Assembly (NCBI GenBank): GCA_903921325.1
Contig: CAIXPL010000001.1
Coordinates: forward strand, 124,001-188,000
DNA length: 64,000 bases
Reading direction: 5' to 3'
From: an uncultured Pseudomonadota bacterium
Lineage (GTDB): Bacteria; Pseudomonadota; Gammaproteobacteria; Burkholderiales; SG8-39
The translations under genes and the position numbers were made by a program. This document shows, piece after piece, positions 37,725-44,545 of this stretch; the stretch's first letter is position 1, and each line of letters opens with the position of its first letter. A model generated the notes under the pieces. The model had not been told where the DNA came from. It worked only from the letters and a program-made list of their open reading frames with translations, and did not search any database.

Positions 37725-37862
37725 ATGAGCGCGCCGCCACTTGCACTTTCCGAATTGACGAGTCGTTCGCGTTTTCCCGTGATTGGGGCGAGGGAGCAAT
37801 TCAGGTGCATGCCAGAACGAATGTCTTCAACCCCAAGGAAAGCAATGCGCCTTTACAGGTAA
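37725..37862 (+). CDS. possible 45-residue ORF after tssA
   Basis: An ATG 14 bp after the tssA stop, with GGGGGA just upstream, opens a 45-codon frame (MSAPPLALSELTSRSRF start, then basic, ending MRLYR). It could be a genuine small protein or the remaining 5' end of a lost gene. I recognise no family. The following 128 bp to the next gene are AT-richer and hold no clear promoter. Confidence 0.25.
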   Translation: MSAPPLALSELTSRSRFPVIGAREQFRCMPERMSSTPRKAMRLYR

Positions 37863-37990
37863 TTGATTGCGTTGCACACAACTAGAACCACGCCTGGTGA
37901 TGGATCTTGGAAAACAATTGCGAGAAATGCAATACCAAAGAAATTGGTGAACTTTGATGAACAGGCAGGTCAGCGAATTGGAGAGAGATC

Positions 37991-39373
37991 ATGGGAACAC
38001 GCGATCCGGACTTGAGTGCGCTGCTACGCATCGGCGCGGTTACGAGAACCGTTCTGCCTGCTGTGCCTGGCGCACAACAGGCCAGACGTGCAACGACCCT
38101 GCCTCGGCCTTCTCCGCCACTTGCGGACGCTCGTCGCATTAGTTCGAGCCGGAATCCTGTCGGCGTCGAAGTTGCCCCGTCTCCGCAAATTAGTCGAATG
38201 AGGGCTTCATCATTGAGTACGCAAGCGCGCACTCCGGCCACTGGCAATCAGCACACGTCTACCTTAAGCGTACAGCGCAGTGTGGCCGCACGCGTTCCGA
38301 CTCATGCCTCAGGCGTTGGGCAACAAAGCGCTGTGGGGGGGGCCACAATGCGTCAAAATTCAAGAAACCGCTCAAATATGGAAACGCGCCAACTTCAATC
38401 CGTTGCCGAAACTGCAAGCGCCGTCATGCCTCGTGCAAGTGCCAGTGTTGGTCGACCCGGGGGCGCTGCTGAGGTATCCGCTACGCCGATGAGAAGCACG
38501 CTTCGAGTGGCTGAATCAACGAGAGCGCGGTCTGTCAGCCGTGCGGTGGCACCGGGTCTGCAAGAGGGGGAGCGGCGGACGCCGGCAATGGCAGTGCGAA
38601 GTACTGCAGCAGTCGATGGAGGTGCACGACCTCGAGGAGCGTCGCGAGGGGTGCACTCGCAACCAACTTCACAGAGAAGTCTCAATGTAAGTGTTCCATC
38701 GGAGCCAGCATTGAGTCCAACGCACGCTGTCGTGCTGTTCGGTCGACGAACGGCAGGTTCTGAATCTGCCTTCACCAACCCAGGTTTCAAATCCATCCCG
38801 GTGGAACGATTGACGTCAGCGGCGCATAAAGAGGAATCACTCGCCGAATTGCGGCAGATAAGGACCAGCACCATCGTTTTCAGTGCCCATAGTCACCCAA
38901 CTGACAGTGATGAGCGCGTGTATGCGACATCTGAAACACGAAGAGCGGGGCAACACGCTGCATATCTAACGGGCCAACAAGTGGGGGGGGCAGTCGCAGA
39001 GGCGGCAGTAGCATTAGCCTCGTCCAATCCAGGTCTTGGTAAATCACATAGACTGCGCGTCATAGCCGCCTCCTGTTACTCGGGGCATCCTGGATCAGAA
39101 TCAATTGTTGGCGGGCAATTGCACGAAAATATCGACGCCGCGCTGCAGCAACGCGGATTCACCAATACGGTAGTTTTTGCGAAGAAAACTATTTTTGCAC
39201 CAAAGGGTGGACGCGATCGCGAAGAAGTTCGTGCGGTCGCCACAACGGGAAGCACAGCCCCGTTACTTGCTTCCCCACACTGGGCAAAAACTGTGAGGCA
39301 ACCGCCAAAGGCGAGTACGGCGGCTGACCCCCATGCCAAGGCGCCGCCACCCGTTGCCAGTAGTGCGAAATAA
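37991..39373 (+). CDS. putative T6SS effector with caspase-like (clan CD) cysteine peptidase signature
   Basis: A 460-residue protein with a GGAGAGAG ribosome site. Residues 1-240 are low-complexity, rich in Ser, Arg, Ala, Thr and Pro, and probably disordered. Residues 244-405 look folded: strand HAVVLFG (245-251), strand STIVFSAHSHP with His300, strand LRVIAASCYSGHPG with Cys362, then strand NTVVFAKK (392-399). A hydrophobic strand ending in H followed about 60 residues later by a strand ending in (D/A)(A/S)CxSG is the layout of clan CD peptidases (caspases, gingipain, clostripain, MARTX CPD). Placed directly behind the T6SS core, it is a plausible secreted toxin. The family is not identified, so the function is inferred. 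Confidence 0.55.
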   Translation: MGTRDPDLSALLRIGAVTRTVLPAVPGAQQARRATTLPRPSPPLADARRISSSRNPVGVEVAPSPQISRMRASSLSTQARTPATGNQHTSTLSVQRSVAARVPTHASGVGQQSAVGGATMRQNSRNRSNMETRQLQSVAETASAVMPRASASVGRPGGAAEVSATPMRSTLRVAESTRARSVSRAVAPGLQEGERRTPAMAVRSTAAVDGGARPRGASRGVHSQPTSQRSLNVSVPSEPALSPTHAVVLFGRRTAGSESAFTNPGFKSIPVERLTSAAHKEESLAELRQIRTSTIVFSAHSHPTDSDERVYATSETRRAGQHAAYLTGQQVGGAVAEAAVALASSNPGLGKSHRLRVIAASCYSGHPGSESIVGGQLHENIDAALQQRGFTNTVVFAKKTIFAPKGGRDREEVRAVATTGSTAPLLASPHWAKTVRQPPKASTAADPHAKAPPPVASSAK

Positions 39374-39541
39374 CATGGCGGCGGCTGAAGATTCTGCTTG
39401 ATTATCAATGGCTGGTAACAATATGCAAAAAACCAATAAATTGTATTTGTTTGCGCGGTGACGAATTGAAATAACAGTGGATTGCAATGTTTGGCTGGCA
39501 CATTGAGTAATCAACTGCCAGGATTAAAAGGAAAAAATTAA

Positions 39542-40507
39542 TTGTCGTTTCGCTACATTGACCACACGATGAATCCCACCCCGCTGCGTAATCAGGTGGG
39601 GTATGGGCCTGTTGCGGATATTCCAGCGCATCATCAGGCCCAGTTGCATGCGTCGTTCGGAACGCCTGCAGTGCTCAACAGAATCACCCAATACAATCAG
39701 AGCCATCTAACCTACGTCGCGGCGGCTCAAGGCGGCGGGCGCCCACTCACGATTCAGGAAAACGATGCACTCCGGCGTCGTGGGCAAGCCGCCAATGCGT
39801 CCATTAATCATGTGATCGCATCAGGTACTGGTCAGAGCATACTGAATGAAGGCGCTTTGCAGTTTCATGCAGGGGTTGCGGCCATGGCGCCGCCGGTCGA
39901 TCGGCCGCCGCCCGGTCCGCTTGACATGCTGCGAGGGCTTGCACTGCAAGCTGCCGCCGTTGGACGGCAGCAGGGTTACTCCAGGGCCATCATCAATGAG
40001 CGAGTAGGTGAAATCGTCCCTAGCAATCCTGCAAACCGGCGCATTTACGGCGCTGGACAGGCAGGAGTCGCACTAAATCCCTTGTCCGCCCGCAATCAAG
40101 CACTTAGGCACACTCTGTCAGCATTTCAGGGGCCTGACGCGGCCACGCGCTTTCGCAGCTACCAAGATGTCCTTCGAATGACTTTCGATTCGCCCGGCAA
40201 TCTCAGGGTGGGTGACAACTATGGCAACAATCTGGCAAGTACCGGGTTTGACATGCCTTTGAACGCTCGGTCGCAGGCTACGGGGCGTGGCTTTCGCCTA
40301 TTGCAGGCACACAGAGCGTTCGCTCCTGACAGGCTCCTGACACCTGATCGCCTCTTTACTCATGACGCCTCGGGCAATCGGATATCGAGCAGCATTGAGG
40401 GGATGCCACGAGGCGTCGCCCAACGGCGAGCACATTCTGCTCTGGAACCCGGGGTTGACGGTGGCGAACCACCGAGAAAGCGCGCTCATGCGATCACCGG
40501 TAAGTGA
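39542..40507 (+). CDS. hypothetical protein, possible second T6SS cargo
   Basis: A 321-residue protein of unknown family. A TTG start at 39542 is supported by AAAAGGAAAA 8 bases upstream; the first ATG (39569) has no such site. The protein is soluble, with no signal peptide or membrane segment. It has a His/Asn-rich N-terminal third, a helical middle (DMLRGLALQAAAVGRQQGYSRAIINERVGEIV) and a Gly/Asp/Asn-rich part. The C-terminus has the basic cluster PPRKRAH. The gene lies 168 bp (AT-rich) after the putative peptidase, so it may have its own promoter. Cargo or structural roles are both open. Confidence 0.5.
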   Translation: MSFRYIDHTMNPTPLRNQVGYGPVADIPAHHQAQLHASFGTPAVLNRITQYNQSHLTYVAAAQGGGRPLTIQENDALRRRGQAANASINHVIASGTGQSILNEGALQFHAGVAAMAPPVDRPPPGPLDMLRGLALQAAAVGRQQGYSRAIINERVGEIVPSNPANRRIYGAGQAGVALNPLSARNQALRHTLSAFQGPDAATRFRSYQDVLRMTFDSPGNLRVGDNYGNNLASTGFDMPLNARSQATGRGFRLLQAHRAFAPDRLLTPDRLFTHDASGNRISSSIEGMPRGVAQRRAHSALEPGVDGGEPPRKRAHAITGK

Positions 40508-40609
40508 GAGTGCAGTACCGAAAAATATGCCCGCGCCTGTCAGTGCGATGAGCGAGGTCGAAAGGCCTTCGAGAAATTACGGGTCAGATTTCCCCACGGA
40601 GTCCAGTTG

Positions 40610-41569
40610 ATGATTGTTGGCATTTGTGTATTGATCCTTTCAGGAATCATCTGTTGCTTTGCCGCCTGGAGTCGAATGCGTGCTGCGGCGGTGGTGAGTC
40701 GCGCACCTGAGCGCTCAGTTGAATCACTCTCTCCTGGTCTCGTTACGGTATTCGGCAGAATTCGGGGCGATGCGCCATTCACTAGTCCCTTCCTGGGCGC
40801 ACCGTGTTTTCATTACAACGCTCATGTCGAGCGACTGACCGGGACGGATGTGGCAAAGCAGCGCTGGACCACCCTTCGTAAGGCTTCCGCATCACGGTCA
40901 TTCGCGCTTGACGATGGATCAGGACAAGTGCGCATCGATCCGGAGGGAGCCCAGTTTCATGTTCCGGTGACGCTAAAGGCACATCTAGGCGCGGAGAAGG
41001 GCTGCACTGTAACTCTCGCACCCGGAGGGAACCTAGCGGGCCCAACGGAGGATCACTTGCGCCGCGTCATCAAAGGCCGGTGGCAAATTTTCGATGATCA
41101 GGTGTCGGTGACCGATGCACCGGAGACGAAGGAAGGTGAAAATCCACGCAAGTGGTGGCTTCCAGATGAACTGGAGATTGAAGGCGTTGGCTCACTTTCC
41201 GTTGCGGAAGAGGAGCCACGAGGCTTCAGACTGACAGAGACCTGCCTGTTTGAGGGCGTTGAGTATAGCGTCACTGGCATGTGCGTCGAGGTACCTGACC
41301 CAGTCAGTGGCCAGGCGATGCTAGTGATCAAGTCGGGCAGTGCGGGCGAAGAACTGCTGATCTCACCACAGCGATCCAAGGCGTTTTCAAACACCCTGCG
41401 CAAACAGGCGGTTCTGATTGGGGCATGTGGCATCGCTCTATTCGTTGCTGGTGGTATAGCCTGGCACTACCGGGACCATTTCAGCAGCGTTGAAGGAGAG
41501 TCGCGCGCACCAAGCGTTTTCGCTCATTCGGCGACTGCGACCGGGCAATTAGCCCGCACGCAGGGCTAA
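40610..41569 (+). CDS. GIDE/MULAN-domain membrane protein
   Basis: A 319-residue protein with a membrane helix at each end (1-22 and about 265-288). Between them lies a domain resembling the GIDE domain of the mitochondrial ligase MUL1: PGLVTVFGRIRGDAPFTSPFLGAPCFHYNAHVER at about 45-80 is the typical opening, followed by FALDDGSGQVRIDPEGAQF. No RING finger is present. The start is the ATG at 40610 with GGAG 8 bases before. Bacterial GIDE proteins lack assigned functions. Its place after two cargo candidates suggests immunity or envelope protection, which is inference only. Confidence 0.6.
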   Translation: MIVGICVLILSGIICCFAAWSRMRAAAVVSRAPERSVESLSPGLVTVFGRIRGDAPFTSPFLGAPCFHYNAHVERLTGTDVAKQRWTTLRKASASRSFALDDGSGQVRIDPEGAQFHVPVTLKAHLGAEKGCTVTLAPGGNLAGPTEDHLRRVIKGRWQIFDDQVSVTDAPETKEGENPRKWWLPDELEIEGVGSLSVAEEEPRGFRLTETCLFEGVEYSVTGMCVEVPDPVSGQAMLVIKSGSAGEELLISPQRSKAFSNTLRKQAVLIGACGIALFVAGGIAWHYRDHFSSVEGESRAPSVFAHSATATGQLARTQG

Positions 41570-41604
41570 TTCCTGCCAGCTTCGACCCTATCCGAGCTAT
41601 CCGA

Positions 41605-41883
41605 ATGCCACGCGTCTACCGATCCCCGACCATGGGTGACGCCCATGTCCTGATCGCCGAAGTCACGGCACTTGGCCATGCGGACCTGCTCGTCCGCAAG
41701 GTCAGCACCTGGGGTCTCGCGACACGCCCCTGGCTGTGGTACATGGCTGACAAGCAGGACGCCAATATCTACGCGCACTTCTGCTCGATCGGCATGGCGC
41801 AACTGCGCGTGTGCTATGTGGCGACCTATGGTCAGGCCGGTTGGATCACCAAGGATCACCCGTGCCGTAGGCTTTTTAGTTAG
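41605..41883 (+). CDS. DUF6150-like small protein
   Basis: A 92-residue protein: PRVYRSPTMGDAHVLIAEVTALGHADLLV, then WYMADKQDANIYAHFCSIGMAQLRVCYV, then AGWITKDH. This is a compact alpha/beta pattern of two similar halves and looks like the DUF6150 group. It sits 35 bp after the GIDE gene, so the two are probably co-transcribed. Its end overlaps the convergent SPOR-like gene by 8 bp. Function unknown. Confidence 0.55.
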   Translation: MPRVYRSPTMGDAHVLIAEVTALGHADLLVRKVSTWGLATRPWLWYMADKQDANIYAHFCSIGMAQLRVCYVATYGQAGWITKDHPCRRLFS

Positions 41884-42430
41884 CTCCCGCTGCTTTGGCT
41901 GGTGGCAAAAGTATCAGCGGCGCGGACCCGGCCATGTTCAATTCCTGATTGACAACAAAGCGCGCCGCACGCGCATCCTCTATCGAATTGAATGCACCAA
42001 TCGCCACCAGCCAACTGTGATTGGCGGTGGCATCGACCACTTCGATCACCCTCACCGGAAATTTGACGGCGGCTTTGGCCTCACTGGCGAATGCGTTGGC
42101 CGCAGAGGCGGTCGCAAAATCGCTCACCCTCAAAGCATAGCTGGCCTTTTCAGGCAAGGGTGTCGGGATGAGCAAGGTGCTCAGATCGACAGCGGTGCTC
42201 GCCGGCTCGACTGCGGCCGTTGCGGCCGAACCGGTTGTGCTCGCGGCGCTCCTCTTGGAGTCTGTGAATTTGCCCTCTAAGTCCATCGACACCACCGAGG
42301 CCAGCCCTGGTACCTTGGATGAGAAGGCCACCGCTGAGTGCTTCCAATCCTCAGGTGCCATCATGCCGGCCAGAAAGGCCAACAGCCCGAATAGCAGCGC
42401 GACCAGCATGAAGAACAATTTGGCAAACAT
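41876..42430 (-). CDS. membrane-anchored SPOR-like protein
   Basis: A 184-residue protein with one N-terminal transmembrane helix (FFMLVALLFGLLAFLAGMM), an Ala/Ser/Thr linker, and a C-terminal domain of about 75 residues (YALRVSDFATASAANAFASEAKAAV, then WLVAIGAFNSIEDARAARFVV). The beta-alpha-beta repeat with V-x-x-G-x-F and A-x-x-A spacing is that of the SPOR fold, which binds denuded peptidoglycan at division sites. It is divergent from the activator at 42625 and convergent with the DUF6150-like gene. Any link to T6SS anchoring is conjecture. Confidence 0.6.
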   Translation of the reverse strand: MFAKLFFMLVALLFGLLAFLAGMMAPEDWKHSAVAFSSKVPGLASVVSMDLEGKFTDSKRSAASTTGSAATAAVEPASTAVDLSTLLIPTPLPEKASYALRVSDFATASAANAFASEAKAAVKFPVRVIEVVDATANHSWLVAIGAFNSIEDARAARFVVNQELNMAGSAPLILLPPAKAAGAN

Positions 42431-42533
42431 GTGTCAGGGGATCGGATTGGTAGCTTCGTTCGATTGGGAAATCTGCGATTAAGACAGCCGAGGGCGCCCG
42501 GTGCTTGAACGCGCCGCACTAATGTTAATCAAT

Positions 42534-42562
42534 TTGACATTACATGACGACTAAACTAAAAG
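42534..42562 (+). promoter_or_regulatory. sigma-70 promoter of the sigma-54 activator gene
   Basis: TTGACA (42534-42539), a 17-base spacer and TAAAAG (42557-42562) form a good housekeeping promoter. The -35 is perfect and the -10 matches at 4 of 6. Transcription would start near 42570, giving a leader of about 55 bases before the GTG start at 42625. It implies that the activator is made independently of RpoN. Confidence 0.55.
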
Positions 42563-42624
42563 ACAAACGACCGCCCAACCGTTGGTGGAACGAAGCCTGT
42601 TGGACTTGAATTGGGGAATCTCCG

Positions 42625-43584
42625 GTGGAAAGCTTGGGGCAGTACAACCTGATTGGCGATTCGCCCGCTTTTCGCCGTGCCTGCGAGCAGATCAAGAAGT
42701 TTGCGACTGTTGACGCCCCGGTGTTCCTCAGCGGTGAAACGGGTACCGGGAAGGAACTCGCCGCGCGTGCGATTCACTACCTTGGTGCGCGGCGTAATCA
42801 CGCCTTCGTCCCAGTCAACTGCGGTGCTCTTCCAGAAGCGTTGCTCGAGAGCGAGCTTTTTGGCCATGAGCGCGGTGCCTTTACCGATGCCAAATCCAGT
42901 GCGGCTGGCCTGGTCAGTGAGGCTAACGAAGGCACGCTCTTTCTGGATGAAGTTGATGCCTTGAGCCTGAAAGCACAGGCGGCGCTGCTCCGGTTCTTGC
43001 AAGACAAGACATATCGTCGTGTGGGTGGGGGCGGCATGCGCCAAGCCGATGTCCGAGTTGTCACAGCGAGCAATGCCAAGCTCGAACAACTCGTGAAAGC
43101 GCGCCAGTTTCGCCAGGACTTGTGGTACCGACTCAGCGTGCTCGGATTGCAGATGCCGGCGCTGCGCGAGCGTGGCGAGGATGCGGTAAAGCTCGCCAAG
43201 ATATTTCTCACCCGCTATAAGCAGCAATACGGATTGCACATTGGCGGACTTCATGCCGAAGCGGAGCAATTCATCAAGCAATACGCCTGGCCCGGCAACG
43301 TTCGCGAACTGGAAAACGTCATCCACCGCGAGTCATTGATGTGCGAGACGCCACTGCTGCAACTGGCCGGGGGGCACGCAGCGACACCGCCAACCAATCA
43401 GGTCGCCTTCAAGGCTGCCAAGGCAAAGGCGGTCGAGCAATTCGAACGCCTTTATCTTAGTGATCTTCTGGAGCGATCTGAAGGTAATATTTCTCGAGCT
43501 GCCCGTCTGGCAGGGCAGGACCGCAGTGCCTTTGGACGACTGGTGCGCAAGCACGGTTTAATGCGCACCAAAGAGGTTGAGTAA
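42625..43584 (+). CDS. sigma-54-dependent activator without sensory domain
   Basis: A 319-residue enhancer-binding protein consisting only of the AAA+ domain and a Fis-type helix-turn-helix. Walker A is GETGTGKE (37-44), Walker B GTLFLDEVD (about 103-111), and the sigma-54-contacting loop reads GAFTDA (84-89) in place of the usual GAFTGA. The DNA-binding helices are near 278-312 (EGNISRAARLAGQDRSAFGRLVRKHG). No receiver, GAF or PAS domain precedes the ATPase, so it resembles PspF or HrpS and must be controlled by amount or by a partner. GTG start with a GGGGA site. It likely drives the promoter at 15657. Confidence 0.93.
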   Translation: MESLGQYNLIGDSPAFRRACEQIKKFATVDAPVFLSGETGTGKELAARAIHYLGARRNHAFVPVNCGALPEALLESELFGHERGAFTDAKSSAAGLVSEANEGTLFLDEVDALSLKAQAALLRFLQDKTYRRVGGGGMRQADVRVVTASNAKLEQLVKARQFRQDLWYRLSVLGLQMPALRERGEDAVKLAKIFLTRYKQQYGLHIGGLHAEAEQFIKQYAWPGNVRELENVIHRESLMCETPLLQLAGGHAATPPTNQVAFKAAKAKAVEQFERLYLSDLLERSEGNISRAARLAGQDRSAFGRLVRKHGLMRTKEVE

Positions 43585-43635
43585 CTCAGGTCGTAGCCTG
43601 CGGTTACTGGACCTGCCGCCTGACCGCAAGACTTC

Positions 43636-43797
43636 CTAGCCGCCGTAGAACACCTTCTCGCCCAGATTCTTCATCCACAGGATCGCGTCATCGGCGCGCC
43701 CCTCGGGTGCCTTGCGCACCACCGCCTCGATGACCTCGGCCACGACCAGGCTGTGATCACCCCGCTTGATGTGCAAAACGTCTCCGCGATTGCACGA
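43636..43797 (-). pseudogene. 3' fragment of a flavin reductase-like gene
   Basis: The last 53 codons of an open frame read NRGDVLHIKRGDHSLVVAEVIEA, then DDAILWMKNLGEKVFYGG. The GDHxLxVAEV stretch and the FYGG end match the C-terminus of FMN-binding flavin reductases. Upstream of this the frame stays open only as antisense of the Cache gene, and the rest of the reductase (about 110 residues) is missing. So this is a truncated relic, marking a recombination edge at the right end of the T6SS region. Confidence 0.6.
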
Positions 43798-43953
43798 AGC
43801 GCGTCTCAAGGAGCCTAAAGCTTCCGTGGATTGTGCCGTTAGCACAGCGAAGGCGTTGGAAATCGCTACCAACCAGTAGCGCGAATGCTGGGGGCACGCA
43901 TGCAAGCCCAGCAGCGTCAATTGTCTGGCATTCATAAAATGGAGAATCTCGGC

Positions 43954-44454
43954 ATGAATAACCTCAAAGGCGCACTGCGCACAGCATTGTTCTCTACGGT
44001 CCTGATTGCGTTGCCAGCAGCCGCAGCAGAAGATCCAAAAGCCACCATCGCCGATCTGGATGCGCGTCTGGCAAAAATTGGCGCACCCAAAATCGACGGC
44101 ACCGACAAAGTGGGTGACAGAAGCGTGCCAGCCCTTTACTTTGGTGAGCGCAGGATCAACAACAACTATGACGTGGTCGATGCAGTGCGAAAAGCACATA
44201 ACGCGACAGCCACCGTGTTCGTCAAGGATGGCGAAGAGTTTGTGCGCGTGAGTACCAACGTTTTGACCCCGGAAGGCAAGCGCGGGGTTGGCACAGCACT
44301 GGCCCATAACAAGGCCTACGAGGCAGTGGCCAAAGGCGAGACCTTCTGCGGAGCGATCGACGTGCTCGGCACCGCATACGATGCCTGCTACAACCCAATC
44401 AAGGACGCGGGCGGCAAGGTAGTGGGCGTCAGCTACGTCGGCCACAAGAAGTAG
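43954..44454 (+). CDS. secreted single Cache-domain protein
   Basis: 166 residues from the ATG at 43954, chosen because it starts a proper signal peptide (LRTALFSTVLIALPAAAAED) and has GGAG 9 bases upstream. The mature part (VPALYFGERRINNNYDVVDAVRKAHNATATVFVKDGEEFVRVSTNV, then NKAYEAVAKGETFCGAIDVLGTAYDACYNPI) is a single Cache ligand-binding domain of the periplasmic sensor type. Cache domains are usually part of a chemoreceptor; a free one could be a binding partner. The chemoreceptor gene lies 91 bp downstream. Confidence 0.8.
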   Translation: MNNLKGALRTALFSTVLIALPAAAAEDPKATIADLDARLAKIGAPKIDGTDKVGDRSVPALYFGERRINNNYDVVDAVRKAHNATATVFVKDGEEFVRVSTNVLTPEGKRGVGTALAHNKAYEAVAKGETFCGAIDVLGTAYDACYNPIKDAGGKVVGVSYVGHKK

Positions 44455-44545
44455 CGACAACTCGCGTGACTGAACTTCAAGTTCATGTGGCCTGTCACAG
44501 CTGGGCAGTCAAGGTGATCCAGATGCATGCGATCGGAGAGGCGTC

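Noticed and set aside
38335-38990. Two runs of eight G in the putative effector gene (38335-38342 and 38983-38990), suggesting phase variation
   Set aside because: Runs of eight G also occur at 1606, 7621 and 46117. At this base composition about four are expected by chance in 64 kb, so there is no enrichment.
39495-39515. TGGCAC-like sequence before the gene at 39542 as a second sigma-54 promoter
   Set aside because: The -12 GC is missing at the required 10-base spacing.
43798-44460. The full 274-codon minus frame ending in the flavin reductase motif taken as one gene
   Set aside because: Only the last 53 codons look like flavin reductase. The rest is antisense to the Cache gene, which has a signal peptide and ribosome site.
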